A DNA stretch of 64,000 nt from positions 1,488,001 to 1,552,000 of the forward strand of contig NZ_CP011545.1 of the NCBI RefSeq assembly GCF_001021045.1, given 5' to 3'. The position numbers and the translations under genes were made by a program. This stretch comes from Corynebacterium testudinoris. Lineage in GTDB: Bacteria; Actinomycetota; Actinomycetes; Mycobacteriales; Mycobacteriaceae. Below, piece after piece: positions 37,144-48,346 of this stretch. The notes beneath the pieces are model-generated. The model saw only the letters and a program-made list of their open reading frames with translations. It was not told the origin of the DNA and did not search any database. Numbering within the stretch: the first letter of the stretch is position 1; each line of letters opens with the position of its first letter.

Positions 37144-39432
37144 TTAGGAATTGACGCGGTAGACGTCGAAGACTCCTTCGGTGTTGCGCAGGGTCGTCAA
37201 CAGCTGACCGAGCTGCTTGGTGTCAGAGACAGTGAACGTAATGCGGATCATGGCGATGTGATCGTCGGAGGCCTGCGAGTTCATCGACATGACGGAGAGC
37301 TTTTGCTCGCTGAAAACGCGGGTGATCTCGTAGAGCAGGCCTTGGCGATCCAACGCTTCGACCTGCAGCGTTGCGGCGAACGCTCCGCCCTGAACGCTTT
37401 GTTGCGCCCAGGAGACCTGGATAAGGCGTTCAGGTTCTTCCTTGAGCTTGTCAGCGTTGGTGCAGTCGGTGCGGTGGACAGAGACTCCCCCGCCACGGGT
37501 GACGAAACCGAAGATGTCATCGCCCGGGACCGGTTGGCAACATTTGGCCATCTTGGCCATGACGTCAGGGCTTCCCTCGACGAGGATGCCGGTGCCGGAC
37601 TCGGAATCCGCCGCCTTTGCCTGGGAGCTGATGATCTCCGAAATGGGCGAGCGCGCGACAAGGGCATCGACGGCGTCGTCTTGATCGCCGAAGATGGCCA
37701 TGAGCTGATTGGCCACATGTTGGGCGGAGACATTACCCGCGCCGATGGCGGTATAGAGGGCATCGACGTCGGGATAATGCAGCTGGGTGGCCACGGTCTT
37801 CATGGACTGCGCGGTGAAGAGGCGGTGCAGCGGGAGGCCACCGCGCTGGACTTCGGCGGCGAGGGCGTCACGGCCGGCGTCGAGATGCTCTTCGCGGCGT
37901 TCCTTGGCAAACCATTGACGGATTTTCGCCTTGGCCCGCGGGGACACGATGAAATCTTGCCAGTCCCGGGAAGGGCCAGCGTTGGGGTCCTTCGATGTGA
38001 AGACCTCGACTCGGTCGCCGGACTTCAGCTTCGATTCCAGTGCCACGAGCTTGCCGTTGACCTTGGCGCCAATGCAGCGGTGCCCCACCTCAGTGTGGAC
38101 TGCGTAGGCAAAGTCCACAGACGTGGAGTCGGCGGGAAGGTTGACCACATCGCCCTTGGGGGTGAAAACGAAGATTTGCTTGGCGGTGAGGTCGTAGCGG
38201 AGGGAATCGAGGAACTCGTTGGGGTCGGCGGCTTCCTTCTGCCAGTCAAGCAGCTGGCGCATCCACGCCATCTGGTCGACTTCTTCGCGGTCGCCCTTGT
38301 GGGAGCCCTTGGTCTCCTTGTAGCGCCAGTGCGCGGCCACGCCGAATTCGGCGTTGTAGTGCATCTCGTTGGTGCGGACCTGGACTTCGAGGGGCTTGCC
38401 GCCATCGGCGAGCACGGTGGTGTGGAGGGACTGGTAGACACCGAAGCGAGGCGAGGAAATGTAGTCCTTGAAGCGACCGGGCAGAGCCGAGTAGATCGAG
38501 TGGACCACGCCAATAGCGGCGTAGCAGTTGTTCACGGTGTCCACGAGGATGCGGATTCCGACTAGGTCGAAGATCTCATCGAAGTCACGGCCGCGGACGA
38601 TCATCTTCTGATAGATCGACCAATAGTGCTTGGGGCGCCCAGCGACCTCAGCCTCAATGTTGTTTTCCCGGAGAGCGGAGGTCACCTGCTCGATGATCTC
38701 TTTGAGGGCCCGATCTCGGGAGGGGGCGCGGTCGGCGACGAGGCGGACGATCTCGTCGTACTTCTTGGGGTAGAGGATGGCGAAGGAGAGGTCTTCGAGC
38801 TCCCACTTGACGTTGGCCATGCCCAGGCGATGCGCCAATGGGGCGATGACTTCGAGGGTTTGGCGAGCCTTCTTGGCCTGCTTCTCCGGCGGGAGGAAAC
38901 GCATGGTGCGCATGTTGTGCAGGCGATCGGCGACCTTGATCACGAGGACACGTGGGTCCTGGGCCATGGCGACGATCATTTTGCGGATCGTCTCAGCCTC
39001 CGCGGCCGCGCCGAGGGCGACTTTGTCCAGCTTGGTCACGCCGTCGACGAGGCGGGCAACTTCAGCGCCGAACTCCTCGGTGAGCTGCTCCAGGCCGTAG
39101 TCGGTGTCTTCGACGGTGTCATGGAGCAAGGCAGCCACGAGCGTGGTCGTGTCCATGCCAATTTCGGCGGCGATGGTGGCCACGGCCAGCGGGTGGGTGA
39201 TGTAGGGGTCACCGGATTTGCGGAACACCCCGTCGTGGAGGCGCTCGGCGGTTTCGTAGGCGCGGCTGAGCAACTCGGCGTCGGCTTTGGGGTGGAACTG
39301 CCGGTGGATCGACAACAGCGGGTCGAGGACCGGGTTGGTGCGACCGCGGTTGCCGGTGAGGCTGCGGGCCAGGCGCGCGGACATGCTGCGCACGCCGACA
39401 TTGGATCGATTGCGGGGGCGTTCCTGCGTCAT
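37144..39432 (-). CDS. rel: Bifunctional (p)ppGpp synthetase/hydrolase (RelA/SpoT homologue)
   Basis: Makes and degrades (p)ppGpp in the stringent response. The 762-residue protein has the HD hydrolase domain with intact HDTVEDTD near residue 102, the synthetase domain ([21 protein letters not shown]), a TGS domain ([31 protein letters not shown]), a conserved Cys-containing linker and a C-terminal ACT domain. The ATG overlaps the apt stop. Both activities are predicted to be present. Confidence 0.96.
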   Translation of the reverse strand: MTQERPRNRSNVGVRSMSARLARSLTGNRGRTNPVLDPLLSIHRQFHPKADAELLSRAYETAERLHDGVFRKSGDPYITHPLAVATIAAEIGMDTTTLVAALLHDTVEDTDYGLEQLTEEFGAEVARLVDGVTKLDKVALGAAAEAETIRKMIVAMAQDPRVLVIKVADRLHNMRTMRFLPPEKQAKKARQTLEVIAPLAHRLGMANVKWELEDLSFAILYPKKYDEIVRLVADRAPSRDRALKEIIEQVTSALRENNIEAEVAGRPKHYWSIYQKMIVRGRDFDEIFDLVGIRILVDTVNNCYAAIGVVHSIYSALPGRFKDYISSPRFGVYQSLHTTVLADGGKPLEVQVRTNEMHYNAEFGVAAHWRYKETKGSHKGDREEVDQMAWMRQLLDWQKEAADPNEFLDSLRYDLTAKQIFVFTPKGDVVNLPADSTSVDFAYAVHTEVGHRCIGAKVNGKLVALESKLKSGDRVEVFTSKDPNAGPSRDWQDFIVSPRAKAKIRQWFAKERREEHLDAGRDALAAEVQRGGLPLHRLFTAQSMKTVATQLHYPDVDALYTAIGAGNVSAQHVANQLMAIFGDQDDAVDALVARSPISEIISSQAKAADSESGTGILVEGSPDVMAKMAKCCQPVPGDDIFGFVTRGGGVSVHRTDCTNADKLKEEPERLIQVSWAQQSVQGGAFAATLQVEALDRQGLLYEITRVFSEQKLSVMSMNSQASDDHIAMIRITFTVSDTKQLGQLLTTLRNTEGVFDVYRVNS

Positions 39433-39989
39433 GCGTTGATCACCACCAGCGGCGAGCCGGTGAGCTTCTCACGACCCCCTAGCGTCGGTACTTCGAGGAC
39501 AACGACGTATCCGACAACGACTCCCCCGCACTTTTCAATGAGTTTGCGGGCGGCGACGAGTGTGCCACCGGTGGCCAGGACGTCGTCGACAAGCACAACC
39601 CGCTTGCCCTGGAGATCCTGCCCATCGGCAGGGATCTCGAGGGCGGCGGTGCCGTATTCCAGCTGGTATTCCTGGGAATGGACCGGCGGTGGGAGCTTTC
39701 CCCGCTTGCGGATGGCCAAGATGCCCAGCCCCAAGTCGTAGGCGACAGCGGAGCCGAGCAGGAAGCCGCGGGCGTCAAGCCCGCCGATGAGATCGGCGTT
39801 GAGGTCGCGGCAGGCGGCGGCGAGTTCGTCGACGACGATGTGGAAAGCATCGGCGTCGGCAAGCACTGGTGTCAGGTCCTCGAACAAGATGCCCTCAGCT
39901 GGGAAATCCTGCACCAACCGGATCTTTTCCGCGAGGGCCTCCTTGGCCGTGGCGTACTTCCTATCCTGATTCGACATCTTATCGAGCAT
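39429..39989 (-). CDS. apt: Adenine phosphoribosyltransferase
   Basis: Salvages adenine to AMP with PRPP. The protein has 186 residues with the PRPP motif [13 protein letters not shown] and the [12 protein letters not shown] loop. I chose ATG 39989 because GAGGA lies 5 bases upstream; ATG 39977 (MSNQDRKYA) is an internal alternative. It overlaps the upstream lipoprotein gene by 11 bases and the rel start by 4, forming a coupled trio. Confidence 0.93.
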   Translation of the reverse strand: MLDKMSNQDRKYATAKEALAEKIRLVQDFPAEGILFEDLTPVLADADAFHIVVDELAAACRDLNADLIGGLDARGFLLGSAVAYDLGLGILAIRKRGKLPPPVHSQEYQLEYGTAALEIPADGQDLQGKRVVLVDDVLATGGTLVAARKLIEKCGGVVVGYVVVLEVPTLGGREKLTGSPLVVINA

Positions 39990-41607
39990 TGCCGTCCTCA
40001 CTCACATGCCAGCGGTCCATGTTCCAGCCAATACCGGCCAGTCCCGTGTACACAACTACGTTACCCACTGTGCGGTCGATCACGAATCGTCGGGGTTGGG
40101 CTGAGAGCGGGATCGTGGGAACTTCCTCCCAGAGATAGTCCTCCGCCGCGCGCAGGCCGTCAATCTCCGGGGCACGCGCCGACACCGTGCCGTACTCAGC
40201 GAGGGGATCCACCGCGCTGAGAACCGCATCCACCGTGCCCTCAGTGATGAATTGTCCGCCCCACTCGGAGGTCTCCCGCCGCGGCATGTCGGCCATGGTC
40301 GATCCCTCGGCGGAAGCATCCACCACGGTGATTCCGGCGGGTTCGCAGGAACGCGCAATCGCCTGCACCATCGCCGCCTTCCGCTCATCCGGGCCGGGGT
40401 AGCCAATCCGGATGGTGTAGCCGGCGAGCACACTCGCCTTGGGGATATCCACGCCCGCCTGGCGGTCAGTAATATCCTGCATCTGCGCCGTCACGGGGTC
40501 ATGGTGCATGACGGTGCGCAACAGCACCGGCGGCACCTCAATGCCAGACACTTCGGACGATGCCCCCGCCACTGCCGCCTGGTCCACACATGCCGCAAAC
40601 GCCGCGCGTGACGTCCTCTGCTGGAATATCCCCAGCTCGCCGAGCATGAGCGTGTCCGTGAGATCACCAGCTTGCGCCTCAATGATGAACTTGTTCGTCG
40701 GGTCATCCCGATTCACCCATGTTGGGTTCTCGCTGCGAATATCCGCGATGCGCAGAGCACCGACCTCGGCCAGCTGGGCTGGGTCTGCCGTGTGCGGCCA
40801 CACGACGAGGCTGTCCTGGCGCGGGCTGTCGCCGTAATAATGCGGGTTGACGCCGAGGATTGCCTCGCCGTCCGCACCGACTCGCTCCACCACGAACGGC
40901 CCCGAGCTGACTTGCAGTTCCGGGTCGAACTCCTGGAGGCTGAAACCATCGCGCCAGATCCGGGCCGGCTCCTGCAGCGCCGCTACGTCACGATTGCGCA
41001 GCGCCCCGTGGAGATCATTCACGCTCATGCCAGCTTTCCTGGCGATCGCGTGTGCGGGCATCACCGATCCAGGGCCGAAGAGATGACGCCAGCGTCCACC
41101 ACCGTCATCACCAAACTCGACGGTGAACCGCTTGACTCCTGGTTCGCACTCAATGTTGCTCACCTGCTTCGTCAGCGGCAGGTGCGATCCGAACAGGTCG
41201 GGGTTTTGGCCGGCGACGACGTACAACAGAAAATCGGTGCACGTCATCTGCGTGCCATCGGAGTACTGCGCGTTGTCGCTGAGGGTGTAGATGACCTTGC
41301 GATGTACCCCCGGCAGCACTTGGGTCTGCACCATGTCCGAGTTGGGAATCATCTGCCCCGATGGCCCGGGCACGAAAACGGCCGGGTAGAGCCGCCCCGA
41401 CAGTGCTTCGGTGTTGGAGGATGCGCCGACGACAGTGCCCGCATTCGTGGTCACCAGCTGGGTATCCACCAGGTAGCCGAAGTGCTCTGTGCTGGACTTT
41501 TGGTCCGTATCAGCGCCCTCGCCGTCGCCGGGCGTGCAAGCGCTGAGGCCGACGGTTGCCGCTACCAGCGCCGCCGCCACAATCGTTTGCCAAGATCGTC
41601 GTGCCAC
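39979..41607 (-). CDS. ABC-type peptide substrate-binding lipoprotein
   Basis: An exported lipoprotein of about 542 residues: signal peptide [17 protein letters not shown] with lipidated Cys24, then an SBP_bac_5 (DppA/OppA-like) fold ([53 protein letters not shown]). No permease or ATPase gene is adjacent, so it either serves a distant transporter or has another role. In corynebacteria it is known between secF and apt (dciAE-like). GTG 41607 or TTG 41610 are candidate starts, both behind GAAGGA. Confidence 0.87.
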   Translation of the reverse strand: MARRSWQTIVAAALVAATVGLSACTPGDGEGADTDQKSSTEHFGYLVDTQLVTTNAGTVVGASSNTEALSGRLYPAVFVPGPSGQMIPNSDMVQTQVLPGVHRKVIYTLSDNAQYSDGTQMTCTDFLLYVVAGQNPDLFGSHLPLTKQVSNIECEPGVKRFTVEFGDDGGGRWRHLFGPGSVMPAHAIARKAGMSVNDLHGALRNRDVAALQEPARIWRDGFSLQEFDPELQVSSGPFVVERVGADGEAILGVNPHYYGDSPRQDSLVVWPHTADPAQLAEVGALRIADIRSENPTWVNRDDPTNKFIIEAQAGDLTDTLMLGELGIFQQRTSRAAFAACVDQAAVAGASSEVSGIEVPPVLLRTVMHHDPVTAQMQDITDRQAGVDIPKASVLAGYTIRIGYPGPDERKAAMVQAIARSCEPAGITVVDASAEGSTMADMPRRETSEWGGQFITEGTVDAVLSAVDPLAEYGTVSARAPEIDGLRAAEDYLWEEVPTIPLSAQPRRFVIDRTVGNVVVYTGLAGIGWNMDRWHVSEDGNAR

Positions 41608-41649
41608 CAAGGCCCCGCTTCCTTCGCCCAATTCTCCAATGATCAAATC

Positions 41650-41655
41650 ATTATA
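41650..41655 (-). promoter_or_regulatory. TATAAT box before the lipoprotein gene
   Basis: A perfect TATAAT on the minus strand lies 42 bases before the GTG at 41607, between secF and the lipoprotein gene. No good -35 is seen. It suggests that lipoprotein-apt-rel can be transcribed apart from secD-secF. Confidence 0.5.
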
Positions 41656-41665
41656 GGCGCAGGGA

Positions 41666-42787
41666 CTAGCGGCGTTCAGGCCGCCAGCTGGTTCCCACTG
41701 ACGGAGGAGCCGTCGGAGAAGCCACGGTCCGCTTATCGACGTCCGCGTCGTCGACGTCCGTCGCCTCCTCACCGTCAACGATGCCGTTGCGGTAATCCGC
41801 AACTTCCTGGTTGTGGGCGCGAATGTCTTTCCGGCGATTAGCCAGCGACACGAGGATCGGGGTGGCCAAGAAGATGGACGAGAAGACACCTTCCACGACG
41901 CCGATGAGCTGGATGAGCGCCAGATCCTTGAGTGTGCCCACGCCCATCATCCAGACGGCGACCACCATGAGGGCAATGATCGGCAGCGCGGAAATCACCG
42001 AGGTAGAGATCGAGCGCATGACCGTCTGGTTGACCGCCAGGTTCGCCTCTTCCGCGTAGGTACTACGCCGCGAGTCCGTCACCCCGGCCGTGTTTTCCCG
42101 CACCTTGTCGAAGACGATGACCGTGTCGTAGATGGAGAAGGACAGCACGGTGAGCAAGCCGATGACCGACGCCGGGGATACCTCGAAGCCGAACACGGCG
42201 TAGATGCCGGCGATGACAATGCCATCGATGACGAGGGCGATCATCGCCGCCGCCGCCATTTCTTTCTCCAGCCGGAGGGCAATGTAGAGGAACGCTAGAG
42301 CAAGGAAGACGGCCATCGCGATGAGCATGCGCTGGGTAATCGTCGAGCCCCAGGACTCCGACACTGTCGAATCACCAATTGCGTCAGGCGAGGGCTGCCC
42401 CTGCGCATCTAACGGCTGGTACTGCTCGTAGATCGCGGCCCGGGCCGAATCGACCTGCTCGGTAGTGAGGCGCTCGGAGTTGATTTCCAGCGTGCGGGCA
42501 TCACCCGAGCCGACGATCTGGGTGATCTCCGGGGTGACACCAGTGGCGTCGATGAAGGTCTCCTGCACCTGTTCGGTGGTGAGCTCGGCGGCCGGCATGT
42601 TCATCTTGGTGCCGCCCTCAAAATCGATGCTGAGGTCGAAGCCGCGGAAGCCGATCGCCGCGATGCTGAGGATCACCAGCGCTGCCGCGATGCGGTACCA
42701 CAGCCTTGAGCGACCAATGAAGTTGATGCCGCCTTCACCGGTGTAGAGGCGATTGAACGTGCCACGTGAGTTGGTTGTGGTGCTCAT
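41666..42787 (-). CDS. secF: Protein translocase subunit SecF
   Basis: With SecD it uses the proton gradient to help preprotein export. The 373-residue protein has six transmembrane segments, the first followed by DLSIDFEGGTKMNM, and the later motifs FSIYDTVIVFDKVREN and ISTSVISALPIIALM. The C-terminal tail is basic. The ATG begins right after the secD stop with GAGGAGAAG upstream. Confidence 0.95.
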   Translation of the reverse strand: MSTTTNSRGTFNRLYTGEGGINFIGRSRLWYRIAAALVILSIAAIGFRGFDLSIDFEGGTKMNMPAAELTTEQVQETFIDATGVTPEITQIVGSGDARTLEINSERLTTEQVDSARAAIYEQYQPLDAQGQPSPDAIGDSTVSESWGSTITQRMLIAMAVFLALAFLYIALRLEKEMAAAAMIALVIDGIVIAGIYAVFGFEVSPASVIGLLTVLSFSIYDTVIVFDKVRENTAGVTDSRRSTYAEEANLAVNQTVMRSISTSVISALPIIALMVVAVWMMGVGTLKDLALIQLIGVVEGVFSSIFLATPILVSLANRRKDIRAHNQEVADYRNGIVDGEEATDVDDADVDKRTVASPTAPPSVGTSWRPERR

Positions 42788-44605
42788 CTACTTCTCCTCG
42801 GTGGTGGTGGTTGCGTCTGCAGTGGCGCCTTCGGCTGCTTCTCGACGGTGCGTTTCCGCCAGCTCGAAGACCTTCCCCATGCCATTGACCGATGGTTTGG
42901 CAAAGAAGGGCTTGCGGGCCGCCAGCAGCATGAGCGGAGCGGTGATGAGGAACGTGGTCAACAGGTCGAAGACCGTGGTCAGTCCGAGGGTGAAAGCAAA
43001 GCCCTTCACTTCGCCCACCGCGAGGAAGTAGATGACCACCGCGCCGATGAGTGTGACCATGTTGCCGGTAACAATGGTGCGCTTCGCGCGATCCCAACCA
43101 CGCTGCATCGCCGACCGGAAGGTGCGGCCCTCCCGGACCTCATCCTTGACGCGCTCATAGAACACGACGAAGGAGTCAGCCGTGGTACCGATACCGATGA
43201 TGAGGCCAGCCACGCCGGACAGATCGAGGGAGTAGCCAATCCAGCGTCCCAGGAGGATGAGCGAACCGTAGACCAGCAGGCCCGCGGCAAACAGGGTCGC
43301 CAGGGAGATGAAGCCGAACACCCGGTAGTAGGCGAAGACGAAGATTGCCACGAGGAGCAATCCGACAACGCCAGCGATGAGGCCAGCCTGGAGCGAGGCC
43401 GCACCGAGGGAGGCCGGCACGGACTGGGCAGTGCCACCCGGCTCGCCATCCTCACCCGCGAAGGAGAGGGGCAGGGCGCCGTAGCGGAGGTTATTGGCCA
43501 AGTCCTGGGCTTCTTGCTGCGTGAACTGCCCCGTGATGGAGGTGGCCGAGCCGAACGGGGTCGCCGACTGGATGACCGGGGCCGAAATGACCCGAGAATC
43601 CAAGGTGATGGCGATCTGCTGCTGGAGGTACTGGGTGGTCAGCCGCGCCCAGGTCTCAGAACCGTTGGGGGAACCATCGGTCTTGAAGGAGAAGTTGATC
43701 TCCATCTGACCCGTCTGGGAGTTAAAGCCGCCCGTGATGGGATCGCTCGTGCTGATCTCATTGCCGGTGAGGCGCGGGCCCTGCGGATCCTCCACGCCCG
43801 CGAGCAGCGGGGCGGGGTCCAACAGGTACACCTGGCCACTGGCCGCCTCGCAGGTGACCAGCGGGAGGGACGGGTCGTCGGTGCCGGAGATGGGATCCGA
43901 CACAGCGTCGCAACGCAGGAGCGTGCTGGCCGCTGCCTGCACGGTGGGATCAGTCGACTGACGATCCGCCCTCAACTGCTCCGTGATCTGCTGACGCCGC
44001 TCAGTCGCCTCAATGGAGTTAGCCGGATCCGGCAACGCCGTAGCCGTGACCTGCGGGGCCTGAACCTGCTCGGTTCCTTCAGCCTGCTGGGTATTGATCG
44101 CGTTGACCAGGACCGCAATCGACTCGTCCGCCTGCTCTTTGGTGATGACCCCGAGCCTGACCCACTCATTCGCCATCTCACCGAGCACATCCGGCAGGGT
44201 AGCCATGTTCGGCGCTCCGGGCTGAGCGACCGGGCGGAACAGCAGCTGAGAGGTTTGCCCCACTGCGCGGGCCTCCGAGGTGTCCTCGCCCGGGACCGTG
44301 ATGACGAGGGTGTTGCCATCGGTGACGACGCTAGCGCCGGTCACGCCCATGCCGTTGACACGGTTTTCCAGAATGACCCGGGCCTGGGACAGCTGCTCCT
44401 GAGTCGGCTCATCGCCCTGCGGAACGAGAGTCACTCGAGTACCACCCTGCAGGTCAATACCAAGTTTCGGGGTAGCCTGCCTATCCCCCGTGAAAAACAC
44501 GAGGGCGTACACGACAGCGAGAATAAGGACGAAGATCGCGATAGCTCGCTTCGGCCATGTCCTCTGACTACTACCGCTGGAGGCGAGTCGGGATGATGCG
44601 GACAA
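42788..44605 (-). CDS. secD: Protein translocase subunit SecD
   Basis: The partner of SecF. The protein has about 605 residues: one N-terminal transmembrane helix, then a large external P1 domain starting LGIDLQGGTRVTL and containing a long Gln/Thr/Ala-rich insertion, then five transmembrane helices with IIGIGTTADSFVVFYERVKDEVREG. TTG at 44605 was chosen because AGAGGAG lies 8 bases upstream; GTG codons further upstream are alternatives. Confidence 0.94.
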   Translation of the reverse strand: MSASSRLASSGSSQRTWPKRAIAIFVLILAVVYALVFFTGDRQATPKLGIDLQGGTRVTLVPQGDEPTQEQLSQARVILENRVNGMGVTGASVVTDGNTLVITVPGEDTSEARAVGQTSQLLFRPVAQPGAPNMATLPDVLGEMANEWVRLGVITKEQADESIAVLVNAINTQQAEGTEQVQAPQVTATALPDPANSIEATERRQQITEQLRADRQSTDPTVQAAASTLLRCDAVSDPISGTDDPSLPLVTCEAASGQVYLLDPAPLLAGVEDPQGPRLTGNEISTSDPITGGFNSQTGQMEINFSFKTDGSPNGSETWARLTTQYLQQQIAITLDSRVISAPVIQSATPFGSATSITGQFTQQEAQDLANNLRYGALPLSFAGEDGEPGGTAQSVPASLGAASLQAGLIAGVVGLLLVAIFVFAYYRVFGFISLATLFAAGLLVYGSLILLGRWIGYSLDLSGVAGLIIGIGTTADSFVVFYERVKDEVREGRTFRSAMQRGWDRAKRTIVTGNMVTLIGAVVIYFLAVGEVKGFAFTLGLTTVFDLLTTFLITAPLMLLAARKPFFAKPSVNGMGKVFELAETHRREAAEGATADATTTTEEK

Positions 44606-44759
44606 TGAGGTAACTCCTCTGGGAACAAGCACCACCCTCAAACCGCGCGCAGGCGTGGCGGGGTGGCAGGTTGAAACAAGCATGGGACCGCCGAAGCGGA
44701 TGTACAGCTCATCATGCTACGTCATGGAAGGAACCCGGAGTGTTGGCGACAAGCGACCG

Positions 44760-44802
44760 CACCCCGGAAAACAACGAACCGTGTTTAACGGTTTTCGGGG
44801 TG
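44760..44802. repeat. Stem-loop across the yajC stop codon
   Basis: CACCCC(G)GAAAAC at 44760-44772 pairs with GTTTTCGGGGTG at 44791-44802, 12 pairs with one bulged G and an 18-base loop. It covers the end of yajC and the start of the yajC-secD gap. There is no T-run. It may stabilise or process the mRNA or set the yajC:secD ratio. Confidence 0.5.
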
Positions 44803-45099
44803 ATCCTCAATCTCCTCGACCACCGTCACTTCTTCCACGGGGGCAGCTTCTAGAACACGCATGACGCCGATGCGGTCCATGGTCATCTCGACGCCCGGGG
44901 AAACTTCCAGGGTCACGAGGTCGCCCTCAACCGCGACGACAGTGCCATGAATACCGGCGACGTTGACGATGCGGTCACCGACGGAAACACTGTTCTGCAG
45001 CTCGCGCATAGCGGTCTGGCGACGACGCTGGGAGCGCATCATGAAGAAGGAGGGAAGGAGAAACACGGCCAACAGGAGGACAAGGAGAAGGGATTCCAT
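44785..45099 (-). CDS. yajC: Preprotein translocase subunit YajC
   Basis: An accessory protein of SecDF. The 104-residue protein has one N-terminal transmembrane helix (SLLLVLLLAVFLLPSFFMM), the basic RSQRRRQ turn and the YajC beta-barrel (GDRIVNVAGIHGTVVAVEGDLVTLEV), then an acidic tail. ATG 45099 is favoured; an in-frame GTG at 45105 is possible. A 179-base gap to secD holds the stem-loop at 44760-44802 and no gene I can support. Confidence 0.93.
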   Translation of the reverse strand: MESLLLVLLLAVFLLPSFFMMRSQRRRQTAMRELQNSVSVGDRIVNVAGIHGTVVAVEGDLVTLEVSPGVEMTMDRIGVMRVLEAAPVEEVTVVEEIEDHPENR

Positions 45100-45157
45100 G
45101 GTCACCTAGTGTGCCAGACGACCAGGACACAGGACTACTTGGCTCAGGTGGGATCCC

Positions 45158-46234
45158 CTAATGCAGCCCGAGGGTTCCTTCCGGCGGGACCAACCCCAAG
45201 TGACGCCACGCCGAGGCGGTAGCCACCCGCCCTCGGCCGGTGCGGGCGATGAGGCCGGCGCGGACGAGATAAGGCTCACACACTTCTTCCACCGTGGAAG
45301 CTTCCTCGCCCACGGCCACGGCCAAGGTGTTCACGCCCACCGGCCCTCCCCCATGACCCTTGATGAGTGCACTGAGGACGGCGCGGTCGAGGCGATCGAG
45401 GCCGACTTCATCAACATCGAAAACCTTGAGTGCCCCTTGAGCGGCGGAGAGATTGATGTGACCGTCGGCGTTAACCTCGGCGAAGTCCCGCACTCGCCGC
45501 AGGAGGCGGTTGGCAATGCGGGGTGTGCCCCGGGAGCGGGAAGCGATCTCAACAGAGGCATCCGGGTCGATGGTGAGATCGAGGATCTTGGCGGCGCGGG
45601 TAACCACGCGGGTCAGATCGTTGACGTCATAAAACTCCATCTGCGCGGTAAAGCCGAAGCGATCCCGCAGGGGTCCGGTGAGCATTCCCGAGCGGGTGGT
45701 GGCGCCGACGAGAGTGAAGGGCGGGATTTCCAGAGGGATGGACGTAGCGCCCGGACCCTTGCCGACGATCACATCGATCCGGAAGTCCTCCATCGCCATG
45801 TAGAGCATTTCCTCGGCCGGGCGGGCGATGCGGTGAATCTCATCGATGAAGAGGACATCGCCCTCCATGAGGTTGGACAGCATGGCGGCAAGGTCACCGG
45901 CGCGCTCCAAGGCCGGTCCCGACGTCATCCGCAAGTTCGTGTTCAGCTCTTGGGCGATGATCATCGCCATCGTGGTCTTGCCCAGGCCGGGAGGTCCCGA
46001 TAAGAGAACGTGGTCCGGGGTGACTCCCCTGCGCTTAGCTCCGGTGAGGACCAGGGAAAGCTGGTCACGGACCTTGCGCTGCCCGATGAACTCGTCCAAG
46101 CTCCGCGGACGCAGAGTGGTTTCGGGATCCTGCTCCCCCGGTTGTTGCTGCGGCGCGACAGCCGCATCCACCGCGCGACTCGCAGGCTTTATTGAATCAG
46201 GCAGCTGGAACTCTGTGCGCTCAATATCCGACAT
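45158..46234 (-). CDS. ruvB: Holliday junction branch-migration ATPase RuvB
   Basis: The hexameric motor that drives branch migration with RuvA. The 358-residue protein has Walker [11 protein letters not shown], Walker B LFIDEIHR, the beta-hairpin region, the arginine finger segment GPLRDRFG and a C-terminal winged helix (RTGRGRVAT). It lies 16 bases after ruvA in ruvC-ruvA-ruvB. Confidence 0.97.
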   Translation of the reverse strand: MSDIERTEFQLPDSIKPASRAVDAAVAPQQQPGEQDPETTLRPRSLDEFIGQRKVRDQLSLVLTGAKRRGVTPDHVLLSGPPGLGKTTMAMIIAQELNTNLRMTSGPALERAGDLAAMLSNLMEGDVLFIDEIHRIARPAEEMLYMAMEDFRIDVIVGKGPGATSIPLEIPPFTLVGATTRSGMLTGPLRDRFGFTAQMEFYDVNDLTRVVTRAAKILDLTIDPDASVEIASRSRGTPRIANRLLRRVRDFAEVNADGHINLSAAQGALKVFDVDEVGLDRLDRAVLSALIKGHGGGPVGVNTLAVAVGEEASTVEEVCEPYLVRAGLIARTGRGRVATASAWRHLGLVPPEGTLGLH

Positions 46235-46250
46235 TGCTCAGGCCACTCCC

Positions 46251-46859
46251 CTATTTCCGGCCCAGTTCGGACAGAGCAGCCCGCAACGTTGACGCGGTAT
46301 CCAGCTCCGGGTTATCAGCCAACAACCCCTCCACGACTGGCTGGGCAATCCGGTCGCTGAATCCCAACCCCACGAGCGCTTCGGTCACCTGGGCGGCCAC
46401 GGCCTCCGCCGTCGACGGAAGAGTGACCTGAATGGCCTCGTCTTCGGGTGCCGGGGCAAAGGCTGCCACCTTGTCTTTGAGTTCCAACACCAGGCGTTCG
46501 GCCATGCGTTTGCCCACTCCGGGGATCCGTTGCAATCCCTTGGCATCACCCCCAGCAATGGCCTGCGAGATCTCGCCTGCGTTCATGACGGATAAGGATG
46601 CGACGGCTAGTCGCGGGCCGAGACCGGTCACAGTCTGCAATAGGTGGAACATCGAGCGATCTTCATCGGAGGTAAAGCCGTAAAGAGTCAGCGAGTCTTC
46701 CTTGACCGCCAGGTAGGTCAGCACCGTCTGTTCCTCCCCACGGCGCAGGGTGGCCAGAGTGGAGGGCGTGGCTTCCACCCGATAGCCGACGCCAGAGCAT
46801 TCGATGACGGCGTGGTCGAGGCCAAGTGAGAGCACGCGGCCGCGCAAAGAGGCGATCAT
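46251..46859 (-). CDS. ruvA: Holliday junction DNA-binding protein RuvA
   Basis: A tetramer that grips the Holliday junction. The 202-residue protein has the N-terminal OB fold ([26 protein letters not shown]), paired helix-hairpin-helix motifs ([32 protein letters not shown]) and a C-terminal RuvB-binding domain. The start ATG 46859 overlaps the ruvC stop by 4 bases. Confidence 0.96.
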   Translation of the reverse strand: MIASLRGRVLSLGLDHAVIECSGVGYRVEATPSTLATLRRGEEQTVLTYLAVKEDSLTLYGFTSDEDRSMFHLLQTVTGLGPRLAVASLSVMNAGEISQAIAGGDAKGLQRIPGVGKRMAERLVLELKDKVAAFAPAPEDEAIQVTLPSTAEAVAAQVTEALVGLGFSDRIAQPVVEGLLADNPELDTASTLRAALSELGRK

Positions 46860-47398
46860 GGGTGTTGTCCTTGTCGGGGAACGGAGGTTAAGGCTGCTTG
46901 ACGGGCTAAGAGTGGGGCGCGCCAGCAGTGACAAACAGCCAAGGCGAGTGCATCGGCGGCGTCGGCAGGCTTGGGCGGCTCACTGAGACCCAGGATGCGG
47001 GTAATCATGATGGTCATCTGCTTCTTGTCCGCGCGGCCGTTTCCCGAGATGGCCTTTTTCACCTCGGAGGGGGTGTACATATGCACCGGGATCCCGCGCT
47101 GAGCAGCAGATAGGACGAGGACGCCCACGGCATGAGCGGTGTGCATGACGGTGGAGACGTTGCCGCGTTCAAAGATTCGCTCAATGGCCACGACGTCCGG
47201 CTGATAGTCATCCATCCACTCGTTGACGGAATTAGACAGCCGGAGCAGGCGCCCGGTGAGATCTTCGGCCGCCGGTGTGCGCACCACGCCAACGGCGACG
47301 GGGAATACCGCCCGGCCGTGTCCAGCTTGCACGACAGAAAGGCCGCAGCGGGTGAGGCCGGGGTCGATGCCCATGACTCGCAAGCCATTGAGGTCCAT
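46856..47398 (-). CDS. ruvC: Crossover junction endodeoxyribonuclease RuvC
   Basis: Resolves Holliday junctions. The protein has about 180 residues with the acidic residues of the RNase H fold: Asp in [11 protein letters not shown], Glu in VAIERIF and the C-terminal [15 protein letters not shown] 47398 was chosen; GTG 47407 is a close alternative. It heads the ruvCAB unit. Confidence 0.95.
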   Translation of the reverse strand: MDLNGLRVMGIDPGLTRCGLSVVQAGHGRAVFPVAVGVVRTPAAEDLTGRLLRLSNSVNEWMDDYQPDVVAIERIFERGNVSTVMHTAHAVGVLVLSAAQRGIPVHMYTPSEVKKAISGNGRADKKQMTIMITRILGLSEPPKPADAADALALAVCHCWRAPLLARQAALTSVPRQGQHP

Positions 47399-47476
47399 CC
47401 GACCCACCGCCCTTTCCGTTCATCTTGCTAGACGCACAACCACCTCAATGTATAGCACACTTGTCCGAAAGTGGAA

Positions 47477-48229
47477 CTAGTCGTCGAGCTGAGCGATGAC
47501 CTCGTCGGAAAGCTCCATGTTGGTGTAGACGTTTTGGACATCGTCCGAATCTTCCAGGGCGTCGATAAGCCGCAGAACCTTCTTCGCGTCATCCACCTCC
47601 AGGGGCACCTGCACGGAGGCACGGAAATCCTGGTCGGTGTCGTCGACCTCGATTCCAGCTTCTTCCAAGGCAGCCTTGACGGCGGCAATATCGGTCGGCG
47701 CGCAGATGACTTCGAACTTCTCCCCCAGGTCCACTACCTCCTCGGCGCCGGCATCGAGGACGGCCATGAGCACATCGTCTTCGGCCAGCTCCCCCTTGGC
47801 CACGAAGACGAGGCCAGTGCGAGTGAACATGTAGGCGACCGAACCGGACTCGCCGAGGTTGCCGTTATTGCGGTTCATCGCCGTGCGTACTTCGGTGGCG
47901 GCGCGGTTGCGGTTGTCCGTCAAACACTCAATGAGCATGGCCACACCATTGGGGCCATAACCCTCGTAGGTGATGTTCTCCCAGTCGGCGCCGCCGGCTT
48001 CTTCCCCGGAGCCGCGCTTGCGGGCGCGCTCGATGTTGTCATTGGGGACGGAGGCCTTCTTGGCCTTTTTGATCATGTCATCGAGGGTGGGGTTGGCCGA
48101 TGGATCACCACCACCTTGTCGGGCTGCCACCTCGATGTTTTTGATCATCTTGGCGAACTCTTTGCCCCGCTTGGCGTCGTTCGCAGCCTTTTTGTGTTTG
48201 GTGGTTGCCCACTTGGAATGGCCTGACAT
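47477..48229 (-). CDS. yebC: YebC/PmpR-family DNA-binding / translation-related protein
   Basis: The 250-residue protein has the family start [45 protein letters not shown] and [21 protein letters not shown]. Members have been described both as transcription regulators and, more recently, as factors easing ribosome stalling, so the job here is open. It lies 78 bases upstream of ruvC. The ATG follows AAAGGTAG. Confidence 0.94.
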   Translation of the reverse strand: MSGHSKWATTKHKKAANDAKRGKEFAKMIKNIEVAARQGGGDPSANPTLDDMIKKAKKASVPNDNIERARKRGSGEEAGGADWENITYEGYGPNGVAMLIECLTDNRNRAATEVRTAMNRNNGNLGESGSVAYMFTRTGLVFVAKGELAEDDVLMAVLDAGAEEVVDLGEKFEVICAPTDIAAVKAALEEAGIEVDDTDQDFRASVQVPLEVDDAKKVLRLIDALEDSDDVQNVYTNMELSDEVIAQLDD

Positions 48230-48346
48230 CTGCTCACTACCTTTCTAAACTTGCGCCATCATTCGACCCTCAACCTGCCTGACACGGCAGGGAGCACGGT
48301 GACGTCGTTGATGTTGTGACTCGCTCCACTATACGCAGCAGGTTGC

